A stretch of DNA of 64,000 nt from Campylobacter concisus. GTDB lineage: Bacteria > Campylobacterota > Campylobacteria > Campylobacterales > Campylobacteraceae. The notes below the pieces were generated by a model that saw nothing but the letters and a program-made list of their open reading frames with translations, ran no database searches and was not told where the DNA came from. Positions 49,776 through 58,580 of the stretch are shown here, in pieces. Where the stretch lies: NCBI RefSeq assembly GCF_003048875.2, contig NZ_CP049264.1, forward strand, positions 1,798,001-1,862,000, written 5' to 3'. The translations under genes were made by a program, and so were the position numbers. Numbering within the stretch: position 1 is the stretch's first letter; each line of letters opens with the position of its first letter.

Positions 49776-51024
49776 GTTTCGCCTTTAAAGCGTTGAAATT
49801 TGAAACATCAAGCGGTTTTATCCTAGGCGAACTATCTTCAAGTAGCTTTATCGGCTCAGAAAATGGAGCGAGTTTAGCTAAGAAATTTAAGACGCTAAAG
49901 ACGCTTGAGCCATAGAAAAACTGCAAATTTGGATAGTACTGCCAGAGCTGATCGATGTATGAAAGGTGCAAAAATGGCGTGTCACCGTAGCCATCTTTAT
50001 CTCTATCAAAGCTCTCATACTCATCATAGTAGTTCTTGCTCCACCTATTTAGTAACATCTTTTCGCCTGGAGTGTCGTTTACGACGATGTCCATGTTGCC
50101 GATAAAGTCGTTGTTTTCAAAGATACTTGTGCCTTGCGTAGCGTGAAAATAGACGCCAACTACGTTGTGTAAAATTTTATTGCCTATAAAATTTATAGTT
50201 GATCCCGGCTGAAACGGCGAGTTATCAAGCAAGATGCCACGCGCGTTATAGACAAGGGTGTTGTTTTCTATCGTGAAATCAGACACGTCCTTTAGTCCGA
50301 TGCCGATGCCAAAGGCGCCGTCACTATCCATAACTAGGTTATTTTTTATATTTGAACTAGCTGAATACATAAAAAACATACCAACAGCGTTGCCGATAAA
50401 TTCGTTATTTTCAACTAAATTTTGATTCGCATACATGAAGTGAAGCGAGTATCTGCTGCCAACTGCTTTGTTGCTTAGAAATTTATTGTGGCTTGCGTAC
50501 CATGCGACCATGTCACGGCTGTCACGGATGTTGTTGTGCTCGATCAAATTTTCATGGCTATACCAAAGTCTCACCGCATCGCCTCTAAAGCCAAGACTAG
50601 CGCCCTTTTTTGAGGTGATGTTGTTTTCAGTGATCTTTGAGCTACTGCACTCTTTAAAATCAATCCCAAAAAGCACGTCGCTTATGTCGTTTTTAGAAAT
50701 TTCAACGTTATTTGCCTTGTCACAGCCTATACCAGCGTCAAGCTCGCCAAGGTCGTTGCCACTGCCACTTATCTTTAAATTTTTAAGTGTCACGTTTGAA
50801 GCGATGATCTTTATAACGCTGCCCTTGCCGTCACCTTTTATGTGGGCATTTTTGCCCTCGCCGATAATCGTAAGAGGCTTATTTATCGTTATGTCCCCTT
50901 CATAAACGGCATCCCCCAGCTTTATCACATCGCCAGGACTAGCGTTATTTATCGCATCTTGAAGGACGTTTGCAAAGCCAAAAAGTGGCAAAAAAACAAG
51001 GACAAATTTAGAGAATTTACGCAT
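49768..51024 (-). CDS. nosD: NosD, periplasmic copper-site maturation protein
   Basis: This 418-residue protein has a signal peptide (FSKFVLVFLPLFGFA) and a right-handed beta-helix of CASH repeats (residues about 40-300; for example NVEISKNDISDVLFGIDF and NNTLVYNARGILLDNS). The NosD C-terminal motif NRWSKNYYDEYESFDRDKDGYGDTP is near 330. NosD with NosFY helps build the CuZ centre. The end overlaps nosG and the start overlaps nosB. Confidence 0.92.
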   Translation of the reverse strand: MRKFSKFVLVFLPLFGFANVLQDAINNASPGDVIKLGDAVYEGDITINKPLTIIGEGKNAHIKGDGKGSVIKIIASNVTLKNLKISGSGNDLGELDAGIGCDKANNVEISKNDISDVLFGIDFKECSSSKITENNITSKKGASLGFRGDAVRLWYSHENLIEHNNIRDSRDMVAWYASHNKFLSNKAVGSRYSLHFMYANQNLVENNEFIGNAVGMFFMYSASSNIKNNLVMDSDGAFGIGIGLKDVSDFTIENNTLVYNARGILLDNSPFQPGSTINFIGNKILHNVVGVYFHATQGTSIFENNDFIGNMDIVVNDTPGEKMLLNRWSKNYYDEYESFDRDKDGYGDTPFLHLSYIDQLWQYYPNLQFFYGSSVFSVLNFLAKLAPFSEPIKLLEDSSPRIKPLDVSNFNALKAKRG

Positions 51025-51772
51025 TTAGCTCTTTTTTCTTTGAAAATACCGCAAGTATGCAAAGCACGCTCATCACCATCATCACCCAAAAGCCGATAGT
51101 TGGGTATGAGTGCGTAGTAAAGTGCGCCACGCTACCATCGCCTAAAACGGTTGGCATAAATGGCTTGATTTTAAAGGCGCCCCACTCTTGCATATTGTGT
51201 CCATACCAGTATAGCCAGCCCACAAATGCGCTCATAAATAGCACCGGTGCAATGATGGTTGGCACCATGAGAAGTGAGTTAAATTTACCGTCATAGTATA
51301 AAAACGCAAGCATGCAAAGTGTGGCGATAAGTAGATAATAAGGCGCGATCGCTCGCTCTAAATTTCCGCCATGCTCCATAGGATACATGCCAATGTAGTG
51401 ATTTATCGTATTCATCTCGTGCACGTCGCCACTATATCCATCTACGTGAAAATATACTGGTATGCCATCTGGAAAGGCTGCCTTTGGATAGTTTGGCGCT
51501 TCAAGAGATACGTACCAGATAGGAAGAGATGGCGTGCCGATCTCTGCTTTTTGCTCGATCATCTTATGAAGATCACTTGCCACCTCTTTTGGCAAAAGGT
51601 GGTTTTTATACTGAAATGAGCTATAAAGATCGTAGATAGTGTAAGCATAAGATGGTAGCTCGTCGCCATTAGCTATACGCTCTTTTGCTCCGTGCCAGCC
51701 AAGAACTGGCAGAGTAAAACAAACGCTCATGATGATAAGTGCAACAATGGTATAAATTTTATATTTACTCAT
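51017..51772 (-). CDS. nosB: NosB, polytopic membrane protein of the nos operon
   Basis: This 251-residue protein has an N-terminal helix (YTIVALIIMSVCFTLPVLG), a periplasmic part of about 110 residues (YTIYDLYSSFQYKNHLLP, MNTINHYIGMYPMEHGG), and four further helices to the C-terminus. It matches the protein between nosZ and nosD in Wolinella-type clusters called NosB. Its exact role is not established. It overlaps nosD by eight bases and lies about 80 bases after nosZ. Confidence 0.8.
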   Translation of the reverse strand: MSKYKIYTIVALIIMSVCFTLPVLGWHGAKERIANGDELPSYAYTIYDLYSSFQYKNHLLPKEVASDLHKMIEQKAEIGTPSLPIWYVSLEAPNYPKAAFPDGIPVYFHVDGYSGDVHEMNTINHYIGMYPMEHGGNLERAIAPYYLLIATLCMLAFLYYDGKFNSLLMVPTIIAPVLFMSAFVGWLYWYGHNMQEWGAFKIKPFMPTVLGDGSVAHFTTHSYPTIGFWVMMVMSVLCILAVFSKKKELNA

Positions 51773-51853
51773 AATCTCTCCTTTAAATTTTAAAATTTAG
51801 CCTAGCAAAAGTTAAATTTTAAAATTTAAAAGGGGCAAAAATGCCCCTTAAAA

Positions 51854-54442
51854 CTACATGCCTGCGTTTTCGTCTATCCATTTTAGATACTCGATGATAT
51901 TTTTGATCTCTTCGTCACTCATGTGCTGATTTGGCATTCTAAGTTTAAAGAAATCAATCATCGCTTTAACGTAGTCGTCGTTATAGAATTTAGCAGGGTC
52001 TTTTATAAAGTCTGCTACCCATTTTTCGCCATTTTCATGTCTTAGCAAGACGCCAGTTAAGTCTGGACCTGAGCTTACTTGACCGATGACGTGGCAGCCA
52101 TTACATCCGCCTTTTAGATAAGCTTCTTCGCCTTTTGCAGCAGCTGGGCTCATCGGAGTTGCGATCTCTTTAGCTAGGTTGTTTTTAGCTCTTAGACCAA
52201 CGTCAGCGGTTTTAACCATGTATTGCCATACTTGGTACTCCCAAAGGATAGCGCCATTTACGTCGCCTTTTTTGTAAGCTTCGTCAGCTTTAGCTTTTAC
52301 CTCTTTGATGTGGCCGTATTGATCAAGTGCGTCATCAACCAAAGCTTTTACTTTTGGATATTTCTCATAATGTTTCTCTTTTAGGTATTTAACAACCTCT
52401 TGGATAACATCATCAGTTGCTTTGTTAGTTGCGATTACTTTGTCATACTCAGCTTTTAGAGCCTCTGGACTTAGAGTTTTTAGCTTGCTATTTTTTGCAG
52501 ATTCATATTTTTTATTTGGATCTTTAACAAGCAAGTAACCCATCATCTCTAGGTGAAGTGCTGAACAAAACTCGGTGCAGTAGTATGGGAAGACGCCTTC
52601 CATATCAGCTACGAAATTTACTGAAGCAGTTTTGCCAGGCTCAAGTGAAGCGTGGATGTTGTAAAGGTCGATGCCAAAGCCGTGAGTCTCATCTTGAGCG
52701 CGCTCTAGGTTTGTTAGGTGGATAGTTACGTTATCACCTTTATTTACCTCGATGTGCTCTGGGTTGATGTGGCTTCTGATCATTGTTGCATAGACAGTTA
52801 CGTTTTTGCCGTTTCTTTCAACTCTTTCTTGACCAGCTAGAGTTACATATGGGCTAGCCTCGCCTGTTCTTGAGTTTGTACCCATGTTGTAAGTAAGCGC
52901 TGGAGTTAGCTTGCTAGCAGCTATTGAAACAACGTCGTGTGGCTCACCAAGTGGGATCGGCATATCATAGATTAGCTCCATTTTTGGACCATTGATGTCT
53001 ATTAGCTGGTGGTTTTGTGGGTGCAAAGGACCAACTGGGCTGAAGCGATCGATTGAAAGTTTATCAAGTGCGATTGCATATTTTCCAACTGGTTTTGCTG
53101 ATTTGCCTTCCATTGTGTCAAGGTGACCGATGTTGTAGTGAACATTTATTTTATCAAGTACTTTTAAATTTTTGTAGTCCCATTTTACGATTTGACTATC
53201 AACGTAAAGTGAAGTATAGAGTATGCCATCTTGTGAGTCAAATGATGTATGCAGTGGTCCAAGGCCAAGTTCTACTTGTCCGTGCATTGTCTTTTCTCTA
53301 TCTAAGATAGGTATGCCGTATGGGTCAGTGCCAGCGTACTCTTTTTTATCGATTAGCTCTTTGATCTTTTTAAAGTCATAAACTGATGCGTGAGTATCAA
53401 GCTTACCACCAACGATAATGTATCTACCATCTGGTGTTACATCACAACCATGTGGGCTCTTTGACTCTGGTATTAAAAATAGTGCCCCAGCTTTTACAGC
53501 AGCCTCTATCGTAACTACCTTGTGGCCATTTATAACTTTGTAGTTTTTCTTGTCTTGTGCAAGTTTTTCTAAAATTTGCCAGTTATAAACATGCAAGAAG
53601 TCGGTGTCATTTCTACTAGCACCTGCCTCAAATGGAGGAAGACCTTTTTCGATACCACCTGTATACATCTCAGTGTTTATCGAGTTTGTAAAGCCCCAGC
53701 CGTAGCTCTCACCCTTACCAGCGTCGCTTAGGTCTTGCCAGTATGGAGGAAGCTCAAGAGAGAAAGATGCTTTCTCGTCGATCTTGCCTTTTGGATAGTC
53801 AAATTTCCAAAATGTCACAGCGCCTCTATAAACGGCTTCGTAGTCGTCCATTGAGTGATAGTTATCATCAAGTGGAGCTGCGTACTGGCTAGCTTCGATG
53901 ACATACTCGCTGTTTGGAGTGATGAAGCTACCGCCATGCTCACTTTTCATGATAGGGTTTACGACCATTTGAGTTGTCTCAAAGTCTTTTAAATTTATAA
54001 CAGCGATCCTTGGGTTTGCCTTGTCGTTGATAAATAGATAATCACCAACATACTCACCATTTTTCTCAGTGAAATTTGGGTGGTGTGTATCGCCCCAAGT
54101 TATCTCTTTGCCCCTGATGTTGCCTTGTTTTAAAACGGCTTTTGACTCATCGTCATAGCCATATCCTTGCCAAGGCTCTGGGGTGAAAACGCCGATGTAT
54201 TTGTAAATTCTCATCGACGGAACGCCATAAACTAGCACTTGACCACTCTGCCCGCCAGATGAAAAGACGATGAAATCATCTTTTTTACCGCTTGGCTGGT
54301 AAGTCTTAGCAGCTGCAAGGACATCTTTTTCGCTTAGCCCGCGCTCTTTCATGACTTTTTCAAGGTCACTACTAGCAGCACAAGCAGCAGTTAAAGATAG
54401 CCCAAGCAGTGCAGCACTTGCGACACAAAATAACTTTTGCAT
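51854..54442 (-). CDS. nosZ: Nitrous oxide reductase, clade II, with fused cytochrome c
   Basis: This 862-residue cNosZ reduces N2O to N2 in the periplasm. It has a Sec-type signal peptide (FCVASAALLGLSLTAACA) rather than the Tat signal of clade I, and a seven-bladed propeller (about 50-540) with PHGCDVTPDGRYIIVGGK. The cupredoxin CuA site is CTEFCSALHLEM (Cys622, Cys626, His630, Met633). An added C-terminal domain carries haem c motif CNGCH (780-784). Clade II enzymes of this form are known from Wolinella and Campylobacter. A propeller-like gene lies directly upstream. Confidence 0.96.
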   Translation of the reverse strand: MQKLFCVASAALLGLSLTAACAASSDLEKVMKERGLSEKDVLAAAKTYQPSGKKDDFIVFSSGGQSGQVLVYGVPSMRIYKYIGVFTPEPWQGYGYDDESKAVLKQGNIRGKEITWGDTHHPNFTEKNGEYVGDYLFINDKANPRIAVINLKDFETTQMVVNPIMKSEHGGSFITPNSEYVIEASQYAAPLDDNYHSMDDYEAVYRGAVTFWKFDYPKGKIDEKASFSLELPPYWQDLSDAGKGESYGWGFTNSINTEMYTGGIEKGLPPFEAGASRNDTDFLHVYNWQILEKLAQDKKNYKVINGHKVVTIEAAVKAGALFLIPESKSPHGCDVTPDGRYIIVGGKLDTHASVYDFKKIKELIDKKEYAGTDPYGIPILDREKTMHGQVELGLGPLHTSFDSQDGILYTSLYVDSQIVKWDYKNLKVLDKINVHYNIGHLDTMEGKSAKPVGKYAIALDKLSIDRFSPVGPLHPQNHQLIDINGPKMELIYDMPIPLGEPHDVVSIAASKLTPALTYNMGTNSRTGEASPYVTLAGQERVERNGKNVTVYATMIRSHINPEHIEVNKGDNVTIHLTNLERAQDETHGFGIDLYNIHASLEPGKTASVNFVADMEGVFPYYCTEFCSALHLEMMGYLLVKDPNKKYESAKNSKLKTLSPEALKAEYDKVIATNKATDDVIQEVVKYLKEKHYEKYPKVKALVDDALDQYGHIKEVKAKADEAYKKGDVNGAILWEYQVWQYMVKTADVGLRAKNNLAKEIATPMSPAAAKGEEAYLKGGCNGCHVIGQVSSGPDLTGVLLRHENGEKWVADFIKDPAKFYNDDYVKAMIDFFKLRMPNQHMSDEEIKNIIEYLKWIDENAGM

Positions 54443-54457
54443 TTACTACTCTCCTTT

Positions 54458-55276
54458 TTAAAATGAATTTATCTCTAAACTCTTTGTCTTATTACCTAGA
54501 TCCACGCCAACAAGCACGTTTTTATCTATAAAAATTTCTTTTATCTCGCCACTAAAAAGCTCTTTTTTGCCCTTTAGCTTAAAGCTTTTGTCAAATTTAT
54601 AGATCACTCCGTCCTCGCCAGCTACCAAAACCTCATCTCCCGCGCAAGCAAGAGCTGAAATTTTAGATCTTAAAATTTGCTTTTTAGCTCCACTTTTAAG
54701 ATCTAAAATTTCTCCGTTTCTAAAGCCTATAAAAATTTCATCATCGCTAAATTTACAGGCACTAATGGGTGCAAAGCCAACGCTTTTTTGCTCTTTTGCG
54801 TTAAGCTTGCTATCTAGCAAAAACGCCTTGCCATTAAAGCTTGTAAAAAACACTCCCTCACCAAGCGGCAAAAAGCTAGAAATTTTATAAACATTGTTAA
54901 AATTTTTTGATATAAATTTTTTAGAACTCTTGTCAAAAATAGCGATCGTTACAACATTTGCCATATCGCAAGCGACGTAAATTTTCTCTTTTTCTAGCAA
55001 GATATTTGAAACCTTACAGCCAACATTTGGCAGAGCAAAGAAAAATTCCTTCTGGCTAGCTACCTTTACGATCTGGTTGTTTAAATTTGCAACGTAAAAA
55101 GAGCTCTCATCAAAAGCGCATCTTTGATCTTTGTAAATTTTCTCCTTTAAGCCTAGGCTTTTTGTCTCGCCATCTTTTACAAAGATGATGTTTTGACTAT
55201 TTTCATCGACAAAACAACCTCTTTCTTCGGCAAAAAGCACTATCAAAGATAAGCTAAGACATAGCAGAAATTTCAT
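54458..55276 (-). CDS. Putative periplasmic beta-propeller protein upstream of nosZ
   Basis: I do not recognise a named family for this 272-residue protein. A signal peptide (MKFLLCLSLSLIVLFA) is followed by repeated blade-like segments of about 40 residues: SSFYVANLNNQIVKVASQ, KIYVACDMANVVTIAIFD, GVFFTSFNGKAFLLDS, DEIFIGFRNGEILDLKSG and DEVLVAGEDGVIYKFDKS. These suggest a five- to six-blade WD40/PQQ-like propeller. Two cysteine pairs could form disulfides. It ends 15 bases before nosZ and would be the first gene of the nos transcript. It may help NosZ maturation or electron delivery; that is only inferred from position. Confidence 0.65.
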   Translation of the reverse strand: MKFLLCLSLSLIVLFAEERGCFVDENSQNIIFVKDGETKSLGLKEKIYKDQRCAFDESSFYVANLNNQIVKVASQKEFFFALPNVGCKVSNILLEKEKIYVACDMANVVTIAIFDKSSKKFISKNFNNVYKISSFLPLGEGVFFTSFNGKAFLLDSKLNAKEQKSVGFAPISACKFSDDEIFIGFRNGEILDLKSGAKKQILRSKISALACAGDEVLVAGEDGVIYKFDKSFKLKGKKELFSGEIKEIFIDKNVLVGVDLGNKTKSLEINSF

Positions 55277-55697
55277 TATCTAGGTTGCTTTCATCGTAAA
55301 TTTAAAATTTGTAAAAACTATACAAGCATAACTCTTAAAAGCAAATTAGCGATTAATTTACTTTTTTAAGCATTTAAAGAAAAATATCAATAATTTTTTT
55401 TAAATTTTGCCATTTACAATAAATAGACTTTGGAATTTAATGGATAGAAATATACTTTTGATAAAATTTATTATCTATAAAAGTTCGTATTTTAGGCATC
55501 TTATGGATTAAAATTTAAATTATAAATATTTTTTTAAAAAAATTATTTAAATTAGATAATTATATTAAGAAATGAAAAATCGCTCTTGCGTTTTGAGCAA
55601 AGCTTAATTTTTAGATTTTTGATATTTTTTTGCTTAAATTTACTGATAACTTAAATTTGCTTAAATAGGCTATAATCTGCCAAAAAAAGGAGAGATA
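55277..55697. other. Divergent promoter region, nos operon and moaC
   Basis: These 421 very AT-rich bases have no gene. On the minus strand TTGTATAGTTTT about 45 bases before the propeller gene could be a -10 for the nos operon. A TTGAT half-site near 55385 could bind an FNR/CRP-type regulator, but no full palindrome is seen. The moaC -10 is at 55671. Confidence 0.5.
55671..55676 (+). promoter_or_regulatory. -10 box for moaC
   Basis: TATAAT lies 22 bases before the moaC ATG, with GGAGAG as ribosome site in between. Confidence 0.55.
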
Positions 55698-56171
55698 ATG
55701 CTAACGCATTTAGATGAAAAAGATCGTCCAAAGATGGTCGATGTAAGCCCAAAAGATCCAACTAAAAGAGTAGCAACTGCTAGCGGGATCATCAAAATGA
55801 GCAAAGATGCTTTTAAGGCGATCAAAGAAAATACCGGCAAAAAAGGCCCAGTCATCCAAACAGCCGTTGTCGCCGCGATAATGGGCGCTAAAAAGACAAG
55901 TGAGCTAATACCTATGTGCCATCCACTAGCCATTTTGGGTGTGGATTGTGACATCGAGGAGCTGCCTGAAATTTGCGCTTTTAAGCTTTACGTGAGTGTC
56001 AAGATAGAGGGCAAAACAGGCGTTGAGATGGAGGCTCTAACAGGCGTGAGCGTGGGACTTTTAACTATTTATGATATGGTAAAAGCCATAGATAAGGGCA
56101 TGCAGATAGATAACATCGTGCTAGAGAGCAAAACAGGAGGCAAAAGTGGCGAATATATGCGATCTAAATAA
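55698..56171 (+). CDS. moaC: Cyclic pyranopterin monophosphate synthase
   Basis: MoaC makes cPMP, the first stable intermediate of molybdenum cofactor synthesis. The 157-residue protein has [20 protein letters not shown] at residues 11-30, [28 protein letters not shown] near 52-79, and [25 protein letters not shown] near 105-130, all family-diagnostic. It overlaps the start of the DUF493 gene by 26 bases. Confidence 0.95.
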   Translation: MLTHLDEKDRPKMVDVSPKDPTKRVATASGIIKMSKDAFKAIKENTGKKGPVIQTAVVAAIMGAKKTSELIPMCHPLAILGVDCDIEELPEICAFKLYVSVKIEGKTGVEMEALTGVSVGLLTIYDMVKAIDKGMQIDNIVLESKTGGKSGEYMRSK

Positions 56172-56412
56172 TAAAAAGGCAAAAATCGACTACCCAACAC
56201 ACTGGGAGTATAAAGTGATATTTGACGCTGGCGTAAATGCCGAAGAGAAGGTAAAAGAGATAGTAAAAGATAGAGAATTTAAGCTAGTTTTTTCAAAATT
56301 TAGCAAAGATAAAAAATACGCTAGCTACGATCTAGCCGTGCTAGTTTTGAGCGAAGAAGAGAGGCTGGAGATATTTTCAGCGTTAAAACACGAAGCAAAA
56401 TACGTTTTATAA
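56146..56412 (+). CDS. DUF493 (YbeD-like) family protein
   Basis: This 88-residue protein begins at GTG within moaC, where AGGAGG lies five bases upstream, a decisive start signal. It has [27 protein letters not shown] and a ferredoxin-like alpha/beta end ([28 protein letters not shown]), as in YbeD/DUF493. The role of the family is unclear. The 56422 gene follows after nine bases. Confidence 0.85.
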   Translation: MANICDLNNKKAKIDYPTHWEYKVIFDAGVNAEEKVKEIVKDREFKLVFSKFSKDKKYASYDLAVLVLSEEERLEIFSALKHEAKYVL

Positions 56413-56421
56413 GGCAAAAAT

Positions 56422-57660
56422 ATGGATAAACTTGAGCAAAAATTACGTGATTATAAAGATAGCGAGGGGCTACTAACTAGCATAAAGGCTCTTTGCAACG
56501 ACTTTTTTAGGGACGTCTCAGACAAAGACGAAAGCGCACTGCCTGATCTTTTGAAACAAAAGATGAACGAGCTTTACGACAAGATGGATAAAGAGAGCCT
56601 CATAAATGCTAAAAACTTAAAAAGCGCTATGGAGGGGATAAATCAGGCCCTAGTTAGCGGCGAAGAGAAGGGGCTTTATGAGCTATTTGATAAAAGAGAT
56701 GAGATAAACAGAGCCATCGAGGCAAAGCGTGAAGAGATAAAAAATAGGCTAAAAATTTCATTTGAAGCGGCTGAAGAGGTCGTAAAAGATAGAGATTTTG
56801 GCGAAAAAGAGGAAATTTTAGAGCTTTTAAATAACGCGATTATTAGAGAAACAAGGATGCTTGGCATCTTAAAAGAGAGCGCTCAAATCGCCTTTTTAAC
56901 AACACTTGAGGGCGCAAAGGATGTCGAAGAGACCGCTGGTGCGATAGCTAAAAATATGACCTACGCTGCGATAAGAGGCGGAGAGTTTAGCAAAGAGCGA
57001 ATGTTTGAAATTTCAAAAAATATCATCAGTGCAGCTGGAAATTTAGCAAATGAGGGGCATATATTTGCAAAAGAGCTCATAAAAGGTGCGATAAATGGCA
57101 CAAGAGATGGCATCTTAAGAGCTATTGAGAAGCTAAAAGATGAGGCGAAATTTGCTCCAGATGAGCTAAGGCTAAACTCACAGCTTTTAAATTTAAAAAA
57201 CGTGGATGAAGAGTTTATAGCGCTTCTTAAAGAGCTTGAAAATGAATTTGACGGCGTGGCTAAAAGCGAGATCGAAAGCGTGATAAATAGCGAACTTGAC
57301 ACAAATCTAGCAAAATTTAAACGCATAAGCGATCAAGCGATGGAGCAGATCAGCTCAAGGCTTGAAGAGCTAAAGTCAAACGGCGTTGCAAAGCTTATGA
57401 GTGAGGCAAACAATAAATTTGAAGCTCTAAAACAAGAGCTAAACGACAAGAGCAAAAAGCTAAAGCTAAATTTTGACGCAAACGATAAGCTTGAAGGCCT
57501 CAAACAAGATATCGCAGAGTTTGAGAAAAAGGCAAATGATAAGCTTGAAGACATCAAACAAATGGATATAAAATCAGAAGCTAAGAAATTTGGTGACAGA
57601 GCATATCAAGCCGCAAAAGACTTCATAAACGTCATAAAAAAAGATAAAAAAGAGGAGTAA
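56422..57660 (+). CDS. Long helical/coiled-coil protein, function unknown
   Basis: This 412-residue protein has no signal peptide or clear membrane segment and is nearly all alpha-helical and strongly charged. Residues 1-140 are acidic and basic helices. Residues about 140-250 form a less charged Ala-rich part (MTYAAIRGGEFSKERMFEISKNIISAAGN, FAKELIKGAINGTRDGILRAIEKL). The C-terminal third is coiled-coil (NKFEALKQELNDKSKKLKL, NDKLEGLKQDI). It resembles a campylobacterial family I recall only as DUF6781. It is third in the moaC-DUF493 run. Function unknown. Confidence 0.6.
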   Translation: MDKLEQKLRDYKDSEGLLTSIKALCNDFFRDVSDKDESALPDLLKQKMNELYDKMDKESLINAKNLKSAMEGINQALVSGEEKGLYELFDKRDEINRAIEAKREEIKNRLKISFEAAEEVVKDRDFGEKEEILELLNNAIIRETRMLGILKESAQIAFLTTLEGAKDVEETAGAIAKNMTYAAIRGGEFSKERMFEISKNIISAAGNLANEGHIFAKELIKGAINGTRDGILRAIEKLKDEAKFAPDELRLNSQLLNLKNVDEEFIALLKELENEFDGVAKSEIESVINSELDTNLAKFKRISDQAMEQISSRLEELKSNGVAKLMSEANNKFEALKQELNDKSKKLKLNFDANDKLEGLKQDIAEFEKKANDKLEDIKQMDIKSEAKKFGDRAYQAAKDFINVIKKDKKEE

Positions 57661-57728
57661 ATTTGCCAAGCTTTTTGGCAAATTTATCATTTTGGCTAGG
57701 TCTTAGCCTAGCCTTTTACAACTTAAAT

Positions 57729-58523
57729 TTATAAAAACAGATAGAGCAAAAACGCACCCAAGATCAAGCGGTAGATGACAAAAGGAAGCATCCTGATCCT
57801 TGAGATGATCCCCATAAATAGCTTCACGCAGATATAAGCACTAACTGCACTTATGATGACGCCAAGGGCGATGTCGCTCCAAGGAAGCGCGTTTGGATCT
57901 TTTATAAGCTTGATACTCTCAAGTCCGCCAGCTAGGATGATGACAGGTATCGAAAGTAAAAATGAGAAATTTGCACTGCCTTTGTGGCTAAATCCTAAAA
58001 AAAGTGCCGCTGTCATCGTTATGCCTGATCTTGAGACGCCAGGGATGAGCGCCACAGCCTGCGCTAAGCCTATGATGAGAGCAAATTTTATGGTCATTTC
58101 GTATTCGCTTTTGTTTGTTGAGCGAAGATCAGCAAAGTAAAGTGCGATACCAAAGATGATCGTTGTAACTGCGATCACAACGCCACTTCTTGCGTACTCT
58201 TCGATCACGTTGTTAAACAAAAGTCCAAAGATGCCAACTGGGATAGTGGCAAATCCCACGCACCAGACAAGCAAGCTATCGCCCACCATCTTTCTTTGTG
58301 CTATCGAGGCAAAAAAGTCGCGAAGTAGCTTAAAAATCGTATCTTTAAAATAAAAAAGTATCGCGCTTAGCGTACCAACATGCACTGCCACGTCAAAAGC
58401 AAGCCCTTGATCTGGCCAGCCAAGTAGCTTTGGCACCAAGATGAGATGAGCCGAGCTGGATATCGGCAAAAACTCGCTTATGCCTTGCACCAAGGCCAAA
58501 ACGATAACATGAGAAATTTCCAT
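57729..58523 (-). CDS. uppP: Undecaprenyl-diphosphatase
   Basis: UppP recycles the undecaprenyl carrier for cell-wall and surface glycan synthesis. The 264-residue membrane protein begins MEISHVIVLALVQGISEFLPISSSAHLILVP, the first BacA/UppP motif with catalytic Glu. It has ALIPGVSRSGITMTAALFLG near residue 160, the second motif with essential Arg. Eight helices fit the family. The ATG at 58523 has AAGG six bases upstream; a longer upstream frame is rejected. Confidence 0.94.
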   Translation of the reverse strand: MEISHVIVLALVQGISEFLPISSSAHLILVPKLLGWPDQGLAFDVAVHVGTLSAILFYFKDTIFKLLRDFFASIAQRKMVGDSLLVWCVGFATIPVGIFGLLFNNVIEEYARSGVVIAVTTIIFGIALYFADLRSTNKSEYEMTIKFALIIGLAQAVALIPGVSRSGITMTAALFLGFSHKGSANFSFLLSIPVIILAGGLESIKLIKDPNALPWSDIALGVIISAVSAYICVKLFMGIISRIRMLPFVIYRLILGAFLLYLFL

Positions 58524-58580
58524 AAAATGCCTTTTTGATTTTAGATTGCAGCTGGGGATTTTACTCCCCAAAGTTAAATT

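Noticed and set aside
55380-55400. FNR/CRP-type operator for the nos operon
   Set aside because: Only a TTGAT half-site is present; the second half is not convincing.
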